Positions 25,715-33,959 of a stretch of 64,000 nucleotides of DNA are shown here, piece by piece. Position 1 is the stretch's first letter; each line of letters opens with the position of its first letter. The notes under the pieces are model-generated. The model ran no database searches. It saw nothing but the letters and a program-made list of their open reading frames with translations, and was not told where the DNA came from. The DNA lies in contig DASUYB010000133.1 in the NCBI GenBank assembly GCA_036377595.1, positions 1 through 64,000 of the forward strand, written 5' to 3'. The translations under genes were made by a program, and so were the position numbers. Source of the DNA: Longimicrobium sp. Lineage in GTDB: Bacteria; Gemmatimonadota; Gemmatimonadetes; Longimicrobiales; Longimicrobiaceae.

Positions 25715-26428
25715 ATGAACGCCGGGTTTCTCGATCTCCACCCGTGGGACTTGAAGGTGGCCGAGGCGCGCGAGGTGCAGATCGCGCTGTGCGAGCGGCT
25801 GGTGATGGGCGCGCCGGCGGGGTTCGCGCCGCGGCTGGTCGCGGGCGCGGACGTGTCGGCGGACCGCTTCAGCCGCGTGGGGTTCGCGGGCGTGGTCACG
25901 CTCGACCTGGAGACGATGGAGACGGTGGAGGAAGCGAGCGCCGTCGTCGATCTCCGCTTCCCGTACGTTCCCGGCTACCTCTCCTTCCGCGAGCTGCCGG
26001 CGCTCGCCGCCGCGTGGGAGAAGCTGGAGCGCCGCCCCGACGTGGTGGTGTTCGACGCGCACGGCTACGCGCATCCGCGGCGCTTCGGGCTGGCGTGCCA
26101 TGGCGGCGTGCTGCTGGACCTGCCCACCATCGGCTGCGCGAAGACGATGTTCATCGGCGAGCACGGGCCGCTGGGCGAGGCACGCGGATCGACCGCGGAG
26201 ATCGTCGACAAGGGCGAGACGGTCGGCGTGGCGCTGCGCACGCGCGACGGGAAGCACCCGGTCTACGTCTCCGCCGGCCACCGGATGGATCTCGGCACCG
26301 CGGTGGAGCTGATCCTGCGCCTCAGCCGCTTCCGCCAGCCGGAGACGACCCGCCGCGCGCACCAGCTGGTGAACGACGCCCGCCGGGCGCACAAGCGGGC
26401 GGTCAAGGCGGACTCCCCGGTGGGTTGA
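25715..26428 (+). CDS. nfi: Endonuclease V
   Basis: A 237-residue protein with all endonuclease V landmarks: AGADVS (catalytic Asp D46), YVPGYLSFRE (Tyr wedge and Glu near 93), and VVVFDAHGYAHPRRFGLACH (second catalytic Asp near 115). The enzyme nicks DNA near deaminated bases (inosine), and in some bacteria RNA too. Length is normal. It follows the kinase and a hairpin and stands alone. Confidence 0.92.
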   Translation: MNAGFLDLHPWDLKVAEAREVQIALCERLVMGAPAGFAPRLVAGADVSADRFSRVGFAGVVTLDLETMETVEEASAVVDLRFPYVPGYLSFRELPALAAAWEKLERRPDVVVFDAHGYAHPRRFGLACHGGVLLDLPTIGCAKTMFIGEHGPLGEARGSTAEIVDKGETVGVALRTRDGKHPVYVSAGHRMDLGTAVELILRLSRFRQPETTRRAHQLVNDARRAHKRAVKADSPVG

Positions 26429-26521
26429 TCGCCGGTGGATTGAGGATGATGGCCGATCCGAGACCGTGAGCAGCAGTCCGCCATCTCCGGTGGGTTGAAA
26501 CCCCCCGCTGGAAAATCGAGA

Positions 26522-26539
26522 AGTCCGCCTTCGCGGACT
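26522..26539. repeat. REP-like palindrome
   Basis: AGTCCGCCTTCGCGGACT, an 18-base hairpin within a stretch that also holds GGTGGGTTGAAACC-type sequence twice. This resembles a repetitive extragenic palindrome; no gene is seen between 26429 and 26836. Confidence 0.5.
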
Positions 26540-26836
26540 GCATCCGTACGGAACGAGTGTCGGTGTGTCGCGCCAGCATGGATCCCCGATCTCCCGATCC
26601 TCCAATCTCCCTCTCCCCTGTTCCCGCATCCCCTGCCGTTCGCGCGCGGGGCGTGGTATTGTAGAAGAGCAGGCCCCGCGGACCCTTCCCCACATCCCCG
26701 TCAACCGCCCCCTCGCGACCGCGCCGCATCGGTCAGAAACGAGCAGTCCGGCTCGTTCCAGTGCGGTCCCCGGAAGCGCACGGCAGCAACGGACGCTTCA
26801 GAATTGTCATCAGGAACACCTTCCCCGGAAGAGCGC

Positions 26837-27334
26837 TTGAACGTTACCCAGCTCTTCCTGCAGCACTACGATGGGCTGTACAGGTACCTCGTGCGGCTCA
26901 CGGGCGACGCGGACCTGGCGGCCGACGCCGCCCAGGAGGCGTTCGTCCGGCTGGTCGAGCGCCCGCCGCAGGACCGGCACGTGCGGGCCTGGCTCTTCGC
27001 CGTGGCCACCAACGTCGTGCGCGACACCGCCCGGGCGCGCGCCCGGTGGATGACGCTGCTCATGGGATCTCCCGACCGCGCGCCGATGGGCGACGTGGCG
27101 CAGGGGCCCGACGACGCGGCCGAGAGCGCGGAGCGCCGCAAGCTGGTGCGCGCGGCGCTCGACCGGCTGAGCTGGAAGGAAAGGACCGTGCTCCTGATGA
27201 GGGAAGAGGGTGTCGCCCACCACGAGATCGCCGACGCGGTCGGCACCACGACGGGGTCGGTGGGCACCATGATCGCGCGCGCGCTGAACAAGCTCGCGGG
27301 CGAGCTCGCTCCAACCTCGGAGAGCCTGAGATGA
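26837..27334 (+). CDS. ECF sigma factor
   Basis: A 165-residue protein with sigma region 2 (FLQHYDGLYRYLVRLTGDADLAADAAQEAFVRL) and region 4 (LDRLSWKERTVLLMREEGVAHHEIADAVG). It lacks regions 1 and 3, so it is an extracytoplasmic-function sigma-70. TTG 26837 with GGAAGAG upstream gives the family length; a far upstream ATG would add ~110 unrelated residues. The stop overlaps the ATG of the anti-sigma gene (ATGA), so the two are coupled and the sigma is presumably held by that protein. Confidence 0.88.
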   Translation: MNVTQLFLQHYDGLYRYLVRLTGDADLAADAAQEAFVRLVERPPQDRHVRAWLFAVATNVVRDTARARARWMTLLMGSPDRAPMGDVAQGPDDAAESAERRKLVRAALDRLSWKERTVLLMREEGVAHHEIADAVGTTTGSVGTMIARALNKLAGELAPTSESLR

Positions 27335-28269
27335 GTCTGTTCGCAGCGTCCCGCCACCCCGGTGACGAGGACCTGATCCGATACATGGACCACCAGCTGG
27401 ACCGCGAGGCGCACCGCATCATGGGCGCGCACCTGCGGACCTGTGCCGAGTGCACGGCCCGGCTGGAGGCCTATCAGCAGAAGAACGCGGTGGTGAAGGA
27501 GTGGCTGAGCCTCCTCCCCGCCGCCATGCCCGACGACGGCAAGCGCGCGGTGGCGCTGGCCGCCGTCGACCGCGCGCGCTTCCGCCGCCGGCGGATGGCG
27601 CCGCTCACCTCGCCGTCGCTGCGCGCCGCCGCGGCGGTGCTGCTGCTGCTGGGCGTGGGGCTGGGCACCGAGCCCGGCCGCGCCTTCGTGGCCGGCGGCG
27701 TGGTGCGCCTGGCCGGACGCGAGCCGGGCCCATTGGCCACGCGCCTGGTGGAATGGCTGGGGGAAGAGAGGGTGCTCCCCGCCGAGACGCCCACGCTGGC
27801 GCAGGCGCCCCAGCCGGTGATGGCCGCCCCGCCCAGCACCGACGCCGCCACGCGCACCGCGCCCGAGGTCACGCGGAGCGCGTCGCGCGCGGCGGAGGCG
27901 CCGCCCATCAAGCCGGGGATGTCGGCGCCGGTCACCTTCACGCCGCGCGGGCCCGACGTGACGCTGGTGTTCCACTCGGTGCAGGCCTTCGGCGGGGCCA
28001 CGCTGCATTTCCGCCGGACGGCGCCGCGCGCCAGCGGCCAGGTGTGGGCGCACTACCGCGGCGAGGGGCTGATCCCCACGGCCGACGGCCTGGAGATCCG
28101 CAACACCCCCGAGTCGCGCGCCGACTACATGATCGTCATCCCCTCGCGCTACCGGATGATCCGGGTGCGCGTGGCCGACGGGCCCGAGGTGCGGGTGGCC
28201 ATCTCCAAGAGCAAGCAGGAGTGGATCTGGACCATCCCGCTGCAGCTGTCGGTGCTGGAGGACCAGTAG
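27331..28269 (+). CDS. Membrane anti-sigma factor with zinc finger
   Basis: A 312-residue protein. The N-terminal zinc-finger anti-sigma motif is HLRTCAEC (HxxxCxxC) within residues ~33-45. A single transmembrane segment, AAAAVLLLLGVGLGTE, lies near 90-106. The extracytoplasmic part has an Ala/Pro-rich linker and a beta-rich C-terminal domain ending ADYMIVIPSRYRMIRVRVADG. It should sequester the co-transcribed sigma factor until an envelope signal arrives. Start codon overlaps the sigma stop. A terminator follows. Confidence 0.88.
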   Translation: MSLFAASRHPGDEDLIRYMDHQLDREAHRIMGAHLRTCAECTARLEAYQQKNAVVKEWLSLLPAAMPDDGKRAVALAAVDRARFRRRRMAPLTSPSLRAAAAVLLLLGVGLGTEPGRAFVAGGVVRLAGREPGPLATRLVEWLGEERVLPAETPTLAQAPQPVMAAPPSTDAATRTAPEVTRSASRAAEAPPIKPGMSAPVTFTPRGPDVTLVFHSVQAFGGATLHFRRTAPRASGQVWAHYRGEGLIPTADGLEIRNTPESRADYMIVIPSRYRMIRVRVADGPEVRVAISKSKQEWIWTIPLQLSVLEDQ

Positions 28270-28294
28270 CCACATCCCCTCACGAACAACCCAC

Positions 28295-28325
28295 CCGCCC
28301 GGCGCGATTCCACCGCGCCGGGCGG
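28295..28325 (+). terminator. Terminator of the sigma/anti-sigma operon
   Basis: Near-perfect stem CCGCCCGGCGCG/CGCGCCGGGCGG with a short loop, followed by TTCTTC, 25 bases past the stop. Confidence 0.75.
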
Positions 28326-28671
28326 TTCTTCATGTCCGACGAAAACCTTATCGACTGCGCGGCGAACGACGGCGCGGCCGCGGCATCCCTGCCCCCCACC
28401 CCCGCGCTGCGCGCGACCCTCCCCCCAAAACCGGCTGGGGGGAGGGTGAAAGGACATGGTTTTTCGCGCCGAACTCGCGTCCGCGCTGAGGTCTCCCCTC
28501 CCCTGCGCAGCGGGAGGGGCCGGGGGAGGGGGCCAGCCGGGCGGGCAGGATGCCCGTCGAAGCCGCGCAGATGCCGGAGCGACTACCTCTCCCGGTACGG
28601 GAGAGGTGGCGAGCCCAGGCGAGCCGGAGAGGGCGCCACGTCGGTCCGCGACTTCGCGTCCCGTCGCAACG

Positions 28672-28700
28672 AAGCCCCGCCGGTCGACCCGGCGGGGCTT
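28672..28700 (-). terminator. Terminator after the PPC-domain gene
   Basis: AAGCCCCGCCGG and CCGGCGGGGCTT around a TCGA loop, 40 bases past the minus-strand stop. It has T-rich flanks on both strands. Confidence 0.75.
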
Positions 28701-28739
28701 TCGTCATGCCGACTGGAATCAGAGGTCGAGCCTCGGCGC

Positions 28740-29885
28740 TTACCGCTGCGGCTCGACCTTCAGGTGGTACTCGCCCTCGTTCTCGCCGCTGAGCGCCTTC
28801 GCGCGGATGGTGAAGGTGCCGGTGGAGGGGAGCGTGACCTCCAGCAGCGAGTTGGTGCCCTCGGGGCCGTCGTCGTTGGAGCTGATCTCGTTGAAGGTGC
28901 CGCCCTGCACCGTGCCGATCGACACGTAGGTGTCGAAGTCCTCCGACGACATCGTGATCTTCAGCCGCTCGCCCGAGCGCCCGTGGTAGGTCCAGTAGTC
29001 GTAGTACGAGCCGTCCTCGCCGGTGGGGTCGCTGTCGTCGAGGTTGCCGGTGACGTCGGTGTTCGGCTCGATCTCGCGCGGGGTGGCCGTGGTGGGGCCG
29101 GCCTCGCGCTCGGTGACCGCCAGCGTGTACGGGCCGGTCTCGCCCGCGTGCACCGAGTTGGCGCGGATCACGTACTCGCCGTCCTCGGCGATGGTGGCGC
29201 GGATGCGCGAGTTGGTGCCGCCGCCGCCGTCGTCGTCGGTCTGCAGCGACTTGAACTCGCCGTCCTCCATCTTCCCGAAGTGCAGGAAGGTGTCGAACGA
29301 GTCGGCCTGCATCTCGATCTGCAGCCGCTGACCGTGCGTGGCGCTGATCGTCCAGGTGTCGTAGTACGAGTCGTCGTCGAGGAGCGCGTCGGTGTCGGCC
29401 AGCCGCCCGCTCACGCTCTGCCCCACGCGGATGGGGCGCGGCGCCGCGGTGGTGGGCTGGGCGGCCGCCTCGAGCGACAGCGTGTACGCGCCCTTGCCGT
29501 CCTCGGACAGCGACTGGGCCACGATCATGTAGTTGCCGTCGTCGGGCACCTCGAAGCGCACGCGGGCGTCGGTGTCGCCGCCGCGGTCGTCGTCGGTGGC
29601 CAGCGCGTCGGTGATGCCGCCGATCGTCCGCGCGATGGTCAGGTAGGCGTCGAAGTCCTTGGAGCGCATGGTGGCCACCAGCCGCTGCCCCTTGCGCGCG
29701 GTGAAGTTGTAGACGTGGAAGCGGCCCTTCTCCGTCGTGTTGGGGTCGGTCTCGGCCAGGGTGCCGTTGATCGTCTGGCCCACGCGGATCTGCCGCGGGG
29801 GGGCCGAGCGCTGGGCGTGCGCGGGCAGGGCAGCCAGCACCGCGCACGCGGCGGCAGCCGCCGCCACGCACTGCATCCGTCTCAT
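28740..29885 (-). CDS. Secreted protein of three PPC (pre-peptidase C-terminal) repeats
   Basis: A 381-residue exported protein. A signal peptide (MRRMQCVAAAAAACAVLAALPAHAQ) is followed by three tandem PPC-like domains of about 115 residues. Each has a YYDxW or VYNFTA core and a DFDAYL/SFDTFL/DFDTYV strand, then a DDDxG... loop and a YxLxxxE end. PPC domains are small beta-sandwiches usually attached to secreted peptidases; here they stand alone. They may bind surface polymers. The start is ATG 29885; a GTG three codons upstream (29894) is the alternative. Confidence 0.85.
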   Translation of the reverse strand: MRRMQCVAAAAAACAVLAALPAHAQRSAPPRQIRVGQTINGTLAETDPNTTEKGRFHVYNFTARKGQRLVATMRSKDFDAYLTIARTIGGITDALATDDDRGGDTDARVRFEVPDDGNYMIVAQSLSEDGKGAYTLSLEAAAQPTTAAPRPIRVGQSVSGRLADTDALLDDDSYYDTWTISATHGQRLQIEMQADSFDTFLHFGKMEDGEFKSLQTDDDGGGGTNSRIRATIAEDGEYVIRANSVHAGETGPYTLAVTEREAGPTTATPREIEPNTDVTGNLDDSDPTGEDGSYYDYWTYHGRSGERLKITMSSEDFDTYVSIGTVQGGTFNEISSNDDGPEGTNSLLEVTLPSTGTFTIRAKALSGENEGEYHLKVEPQR

Positions 29886-30204
29886 GGAGCTCACCGTTGT
29901 GGGAAGGGGTGTCTGGAGGGCGGAAGGGAGAGCCGGCGCCTGCCGGCTTCGTGTCGGGTCCTCGGTGTTGTACCCGGCGCCGCGCCAGTGTTGCCGCGCC
30001 GGGCCCGCGGTCCGGCAATCTATCGTTCAGCGTTGAAAAGAAAAGACTTTCATCCGTCGGCGCCCCCCGTGAAAACGCGAAAATGCGAGTCCCGGCGCCG
30101 CCTCGGTCTGCCGGGAGAATAGCGGTCGGCTGCACGGGGTGGCATCGGAACATCGCACACCGCGGCGCATCCACGAGATCGGCCGGGCGTGATGAATCGC
30201 GCCC
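29886..30204. other. Intergenic region, nothing recognised
   Basis: Between the PPC protein start and the M15 gene end. It has no gene, repeat or clear promoter that I can support. Confidence 0.5.
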
Positions 30205-30882
30205 CTACTTGTGGGATCGGGTGATTTTCCCGATTGCGGGACCTCTGGATGGAGCCGGGACGCCGCTGGCCCGACAGGGAAATGAAGCACTGCGACGATC
30301 GGCGCCCCAACCGCGATAGCTGCGCGCGTCGATATGAAAACGCCGGCCGCCATAGATTCCAAGGCCGATCCTGGCGCGCGCGCCTTCTCGCTGGTGAATG
30401 GCGCACAATGTGGAAATCAAACGATCACGCGTGACCGCGCGGTCCACGGGAAGCAGATCGATGGCATGGAATTCCTTGTGTGTACTGGCCGGCGCCCCGC
30501 CCACGCAGGTATTGAACGCCGGATCGCGATAAGCCGAAACGACGCGCACATCACCAATCGCGGGCTTGACGTGATCGCGGATGAAGCGCAACACCGGGAC
30601 AATGTTCGCCCAGTCCCTGTCGGGTGGAGCGACAAAGGGCTCGACGAGGCACTTCGGTCTTAAACGGTCGGCGATCCACAGATCGTACGCAGGAACGACG
30701 CCTCCCACGCCAGCGGTGCTCAGCATTGCCTCGAAACGAGCAAAGGCTTCGGCCCTGGCGGGGGCCTCACTGCTCCATCGGCGGAACTCGGCCTCGGTCG
30801 CCACGGGACTGCGCGCCGCGACACACCCTGCGGCGAGCACCGTGAGCGACACGACCCATCGGGACCATCGGCGTTCGCGCAT
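30205..30882 (-). CDS. M15-like peptidase / peptidoglycan carboxypeptidase
   Basis: A 225-residue lipoprotein (MRERRWSRWV..., signal ending LAAGC). The M15/VanY-like core is visible: RVVSAYRDPAFNTCVGG, ASTHKEFHAIDLLP (metal-binding H-x6-D), and GIGLGIYGGRRFHIDARSYRGWG (last metal His). It is likely a D-Ala-D-Ala-type carboxypeptidase acting on the cell wall. It is divided from the next gene by an orphan arm of the hairpin repeat. The start at 30882 has AGGGGG upstream. Confidence 0.8.
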   Translation of the reverse strand: MRERRWSRWVVSLTVLAAGCVAARSPVATEAEFRRWSSEAPARAEAFARFEAMLSTAGVGGVVPAYDLWIADRLRPKCLVEPFVAPPDRDWANIVPVLRFIRDHVKPAIGDVRVVSAYRDPAFNTCVGGAPASTHKEFHAIDLLPVDRAVTRDRLISTLCAIHQREGARARIGLGIYGGRRFHIDARSYRGWGADRRSASFPCRASGVPAPSRGPAIGKITRSHK

Positions 30883-30960
30883 CAAATCCCCCTGTTCCAG
30901 CCGCTCCACGTTTCGCGCGAGCCACATCTGACGCGTCAGCCGTTCCGCCGCCCGCCGCCG

Positions 30961-30975
30961 TTCCCTCCGTGTGAT
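30961..30975. repeat. Orphan arm of a CACACGGAG-type hairpin
   Basis: TTCCCTCCGTGTGAT matches the right arm of the hairpins at 5879 and 42201, but no left arm is nearby. It is probably a decayed half of an element. Confidence 0.6.
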
Positions 30976-30996
30976 GCTGTTTTGTCGAGATCGGGA

Positions 30997-31632
30997 TCAC
31001 TCCTCGTCTTCGTAGATCGCGCGCTCCTCGGCCTGCAGCACCTCGCGCAGCGCCTGCTCCCACGACACGCCCTCGTCGAAGGCGCGGGCCTGCGCGTCGT
31101 TCCAGATGCCGCGCAGCACCACGTCGGCCAGGGACACGGCGAGCCCCTCGCGAGTGCGCCGCAGCTCGGCCGCGCGCGTGGCGACGGGGAGGAGCTCGGG
31201 CGGGATGTCGGCCTGCGGGGGGAGGTACTTCGCGCCCGCGGTCTCCGGCGTGCGCCCCTCGCCCTTCTTGGCCTCGGGCGTCTTCACCGGCGACGTCCAC
31301 CGCCGCGGCTCGCGGGCGATGCGCAGCGCCAGGCTCCCGTCCGCGAAGGGCTGCCACCACTCGATCAGCCCGCCCTCGAGCTCCTTCAGCAGCTTCTCCA
31401 CCTCCAGCCGCACGGGCCCCTTGTGGTGCCCCGCGCGGCGGGCGCGCTCCACGATCAGCAGCAGGTCGGCGCCGGGCTGCTCGTGCGCGAAGGTCTGGAT
31501 CCAGCGCAGCGCGCGGTCGCGGGCGGTCTGCGGCCCCTCGCCGTGCAGGTCCAGCCGCCGCGTGGGCGGGTAGTGCCGCTCCTCGTACTCGCGCGCGAGC
31601 TCGTTCAGCCGGGTCATGGACTGAACGTACAT
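30997..31632 (-). CDS. Smr-domain-like protein
   Basis: A 211-residue protein. RRLDLHGEGPQTARDRALRWI resembles the Smr (small MutS-related) LDLHG start, followed by LLLIVERARRAGHHKGPVRLEVEKLLKEL in place of the usual GxGxH loop. It may therefore be a weak or degenerate nuclease fold. The C-terminus is helical and acidic. Either ATG 31632 or the in-frame ATG 31617 could be the start; no strong ribosome-binding site helps. Flanked by a nested hairpin on the upstream side. Confidence 0.6.
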   Translation of the reverse strand: MYVQSMTRLNELAREYEERHYPPTRRLDLHGEGPQTARDRALRWIQTFAHEQPGADLLLIVERARRAGHHKGPVRLEVEKLLKELEGGLIEWWQPFADGSLALRIAREPRRWTSPVKTPEAKKGEGRTPETAGAKYLPPQADIPPELLPVATRAAELRRTREGLAVSLADVVLRGIWNDAQARAFDEGVSWEQALREVLQAEERAIYEDEE

Positions 31633-31661
31633 GCACGGACAGGACCGACAAGAACAGATGG

Positions 31662-31829
31662 CTCACGCGGAGGCGCGGAGACGCGGAGAGCGCGAACTGC
31701 CAACGATTGAATCACACGGAGGGAACGAAGGAAACGGAGAACTGCGATGAGTTCCTCCGTTCCCTCCGTTTCCTCCGTGTGATTCAGTTCTGTTGGGGTG
31801 TTCTCCGCGGCTCCGCGGCTCCGCGTGAG
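31662..31829. repeat. Outer CACGCGGAG hairpin split by another element
   Basis: Left arm CTCACGCGGAGGCGCGGAG and right arm ending CCGCGTGAG are about 110 bases apart, with a complete CACACGGAG hairpin (31711-31783) between them. Located between divergent genes. Confidence 0.8.
31711..31783. repeat. Inner CACACGGAG hairpin
   Basis: Arms ATCACACGGAGGGAACGAAGG and a matching right arm ending CCGTGTGAT. It lies entirely inside the loop of the outer hairpin. Confidence 0.85.
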
Positions 31830-31911
31830 AAATCGAATCCCTGGAATCTCATGGGAACGGGGATTGCGCCTCCCGCCCGGCCTCTGGCAACCGGACGAAG
31901 GAGGAAGGGCG

Positions 31912-32346
31912 ATGCGAGGCTACGACCGGGGATACGACTACGGGCTGCGGGGATGGCCGCAGGCGTCGCGCTGGCGCGAGCCGGTGCGGACGCGCTTCGC
32001 GGGCGGCGGCTACGGGCGCGACTACGGCACGCACGACTACGGCGGGCGAGGGGTGGGATACGATTCGCCGTACCGGCCGACGCCGCTCCCTAACCGGGTG
32101 ACCGCGCGCTACAACCTGGACTACGTGCGCGAGCAGCATCCGGGCGAGCGGCCCGTCAACTACGTGCCCTACGGCGGCGACCGCATCGGCCGGATCGGCG
32201 ACATGCGCGCGTACCACGGCCCGTACCAGACCGTCGGCGGCACGCGCACCTGGCGCGGCGAGTGGCCGATGGACTGGGAGCGCCACCACGACCGCTACGA
32301 CTGGGGCTTCCCCAACTACCGCGCGGGCTACGGCCGCTGGTTCTGA
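31912..32346 (+). CDS. Gly/Tyr/Arg-rich low-complexity protein
   Basis: A 144-residue protein with repeated GYDRGYDYG, GGYGRDYGTHDYGGRG and a C-terminal GFPNYRAGYGRWF. No recognised domain and no signal peptide. Tyr/Arg/Gly-rich sequences of this sort are typical of disordered, phase-separating or surface proteins. A good GAAGGAGGAAGG ribosome-binding site sits 7 bases before ATG 31912. Followed by a hairpin shared with the next, convergent gene. Confidence 0.7.
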   Translation: MRGYDRGYDYGLRGWPQASRWREPVRTRFAGGGYGRDYGTHDYGGRGVGYDSPYRPTPLPNRVTARYNLDYVREQHPGERPVNYVPYGGDRIGRIGDMRAYHGPYQTVGGTRTWRGEWPMDWERHHDRYDWGFPNYRAGYGRWF

Positions 32347-32384
32347 GCTGCGGAATCCGGGAGAGATGGGCGAAGTGCGGAAAG

Positions 32385-32410
32385 GCGGGCGACGCGCCAT
32401 CGTCGCCCGC
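32385..32410. terminator. Convergent hairpin terminator
   Basis: GCGGGCGACG and CGTCGCCCGC around a 6-base loop, flanked by TTC on the plus side and CTTTCC on the minus side. It lies between two genes facing each other. Confidence 0.65.
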
Positions 32411-32433
32411 TTCGGCGTGTGGTCCCGTGGACG

Positions 32434-32610
32434 CTACTTGCGGTGGGAGAAGTGCAGGTCGTTCACGTCCGACTTCTCGCGGCCGCTCCAGTGCACGTAG
32501 AAGCGCCAGGCCGCCACCAGGCTGAGGACGACCAGCACCGCCAGGATCGCGATTTCCGCGATCGACGCCCGGCCGCCGAGTGCGCTGGGTCCGGTGTTGA
32601 CGATCTGCAT
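32434..32610 (-). CDS. Small single-pass membrane protein
   Basis: A 58-residue ORF on the minus strand, starting MQIVNTGPSALGG. It has one hydrophobic segment IAILAVLVVLSLVAAW (~21-36) and then FYVHWSGREKSDVNDLHFSHRK, a charged tail. GGGAGGG lies 4 bases before the ATG, which supports it. No family recognised. It could be a cytochrome-associated or regulatory micropeptide. Confidence 0.65.
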   Translation of the reverse strand: MQIVNTGPSALGGRASIAEIAILAVLVVLSLVAAWRFYVHWSGREKSDVNDLHFSHRK

Positions 32611-32680
32611 CTACCCTCCCGTGCAGAGGTGCCCCTCATCCCGCCAGAGGATGTCCGGCGGGTAAAAAACGCCGCATTTC

Positions 32681-33568
32681 TCACGCCGCGCGGCCGCGCC
32701 TCCGGCTCACACCCCGCCCGCCGCGCTGGTCCACGCGCGTCCTGCGCCTCCGGCCGCGCCGCCGCTTCCACCCGTCCAGCGACAGCACGCCGTCGATCTC
32801 CACCTCTTCGACGTCGGTCGCGTCCGAATCGTTGGATCGGGCGGTCGCGCCGTCGTCCCGCTCGGCGCGCCGGGCGCGCGCCGCGGAGGCCGCACGCTCG
32901 CGCTCGCGCTCCAGCTCCTCCAGCACGCGCTCGGCCGAGACGTCCCACGCGAGCGAGAGCGTGCTCAGGAGCGTGGCCATCGCGCGCGCCAGCGGCTCGT
33001 CCAGCCGCGGCGGCGCGGGCGAGCGCACCACGGCGGGAAGGAGGCAGCTGGGCCCGTCGCCCGCGGCGCCGCGGTCGCGCCCGCGCTCCAGGCGCGAGCC
33101 GACGGCGGCCACGATGCGCCGCGCCGCGTACCGTCTGCGGTGCAGCCGGCGGCCGGAGCAGAGGTGCCGCAGCCGGTCGCGCCACGCGGGGCCGGCCGCC
33201 GCCGCGCTGTCGGCCAGCAGCCACAGCGCCGCGTACAGCTCGGCGAACACGCGCAGGTCGATCTGGCGGACGGTCTCGGGCGGAAGGGTGCCCAGGTACT
33301 CGAGGAAGGCGGAGATCCGGCGGGGCCGGTCGAGCAGGAAGAGAACGATTTCGCGGGAGCCGCGCCGGTGGTTGCAGCGGGCGCAGGCGGGAACGATGAT
33401 GCGGAGGTCTTTTCTGCGGCCCCCTCGCGCCCGCGGGATCACGTGCTCGCGGGTGAGGGGGCGGTCCGGGGCGGCGGGTGCGCGGCAGTAGACGCAGCTT
33501 CCGCTTCGGATGCGCTCCTCCAGCTCGCGCTGGAGTGCGCCGCTGTGGTGCTTTCTCCTCACGTACAC
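32681..33568 (-). CDS. HNH endonuclease
   Basis: A 295-residue protein. The N-terminal zinc-binding and HNH core is CVYCRAP (CxxC), LTREHVIPRARGGRRKDL, and ACARCNHRRG, with the catalytic His-Asn in a beta-beta-alpha metal site. The C-terminal ~170 residues have no recognised domain and end in a very basic Arg-rich tail. It starts at GTG 33568 with a GGGGGA upstream. HNH proteins of this kind are restriction, mobile-element or housekeeping nucleases; no partner is seen. Confidence 0.85.
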   Translation of the reverse strand: MYVRRKHHSGALQRELEERIRSGSCVYCRAPAAPDRPLTREHVIPRARGGRRKDLRIIVPACARCNHRRGSREIVLFLLDRPRRISAFLEYLGTLPPETVRQIDLRVFAELYAALWLLADSAAAAGPAWRDRLRHLCSGRRLHRRRYAARRIVAAVGSRLERGRDRGAAGDGPSCLLPAVVRSPAPPRLDEPLARAMATLLSTLSLAWDVSAERVLEELERERERAASAARARRAERDDGATARSNDSDATDVEEVEIDGVLSLDGWKRRRGRRRRTRVDQRGGRGVSRRRGRAA

Positions 33569-33959
33569 TCCCCCGGTGAGGGTGCGGCGGACGGAGCCCG
33601 CGGGCTCCCGACGCGGCGATCAGGGACCGGTCAGTCCAATAGAGAATCGCGGCCCGTCACGCGCTTGTGACGGCCGGGACCCGGTCCTCGCTCGCAAAGG
33701 TCAGGAAACAGTGCAGGGCTCCCGGACAGGAGACGTGCGGTGTGCCGGGTGGGGGATTCCGGCCGGGGCGGGTGGGCCATGCTGTGGCACGACGACCGCT
33801 GCATCGCAATATGTGGGGGTCGCCTCCGCGAGCGCCAGTGTTTTGTCCGACACCGGAAACGGAGTCTCTCACAGAGGGCACGGAGGCCACGGAGAACTGA
33901 TCTCATCCTCCGTGGCCTCCGTGTCCCTCTGTGAGAGAAATACGAGAGGAGCCGGGACG
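33569..33959. other. Intergenic region with hairpin, no gene seen
   Basis: The stretch 33569-33860 has no convincing coding sequence; only the hairpin repeat at 33865-33938 is clear. Confidence 0.5.
33865..33938. repeat. Long intergenic hairpin, CACAGAGG type
   Basis: Arms TCTCTCACAGAGGGCACGGAG with a complement ending TCTGTGAGAGA. It separates two same-strand genes. Confidence 0.85.

Larger units (their letters stand above)
28270..28739. other. Intergenic region rich in short hairpins
   Basis: No gene seen. It includes a perfect stem CCCTCCCCCC/GGGGGGAGGG (28417-28446), a second stem of CCTCTCCCG/CGGGAGAGG at about 28588, and the terminator at 28672-28700. These resemble dispersed palindromes in this genome. 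Confidence 0.5.

Noticed and set aside
26429-26836. Coding potential upstream of the ECF sigma gene
   Set aside because: The long upstream frame lacks a credible start and shows unrelated composition; a REP-like palindrome occupies part of it.
33657-33890. Short ORFs in the gap beside the HNH gene
   Set aside because: They run through a hairpin repeat and show no ribosome-binding site or plausible protein character.
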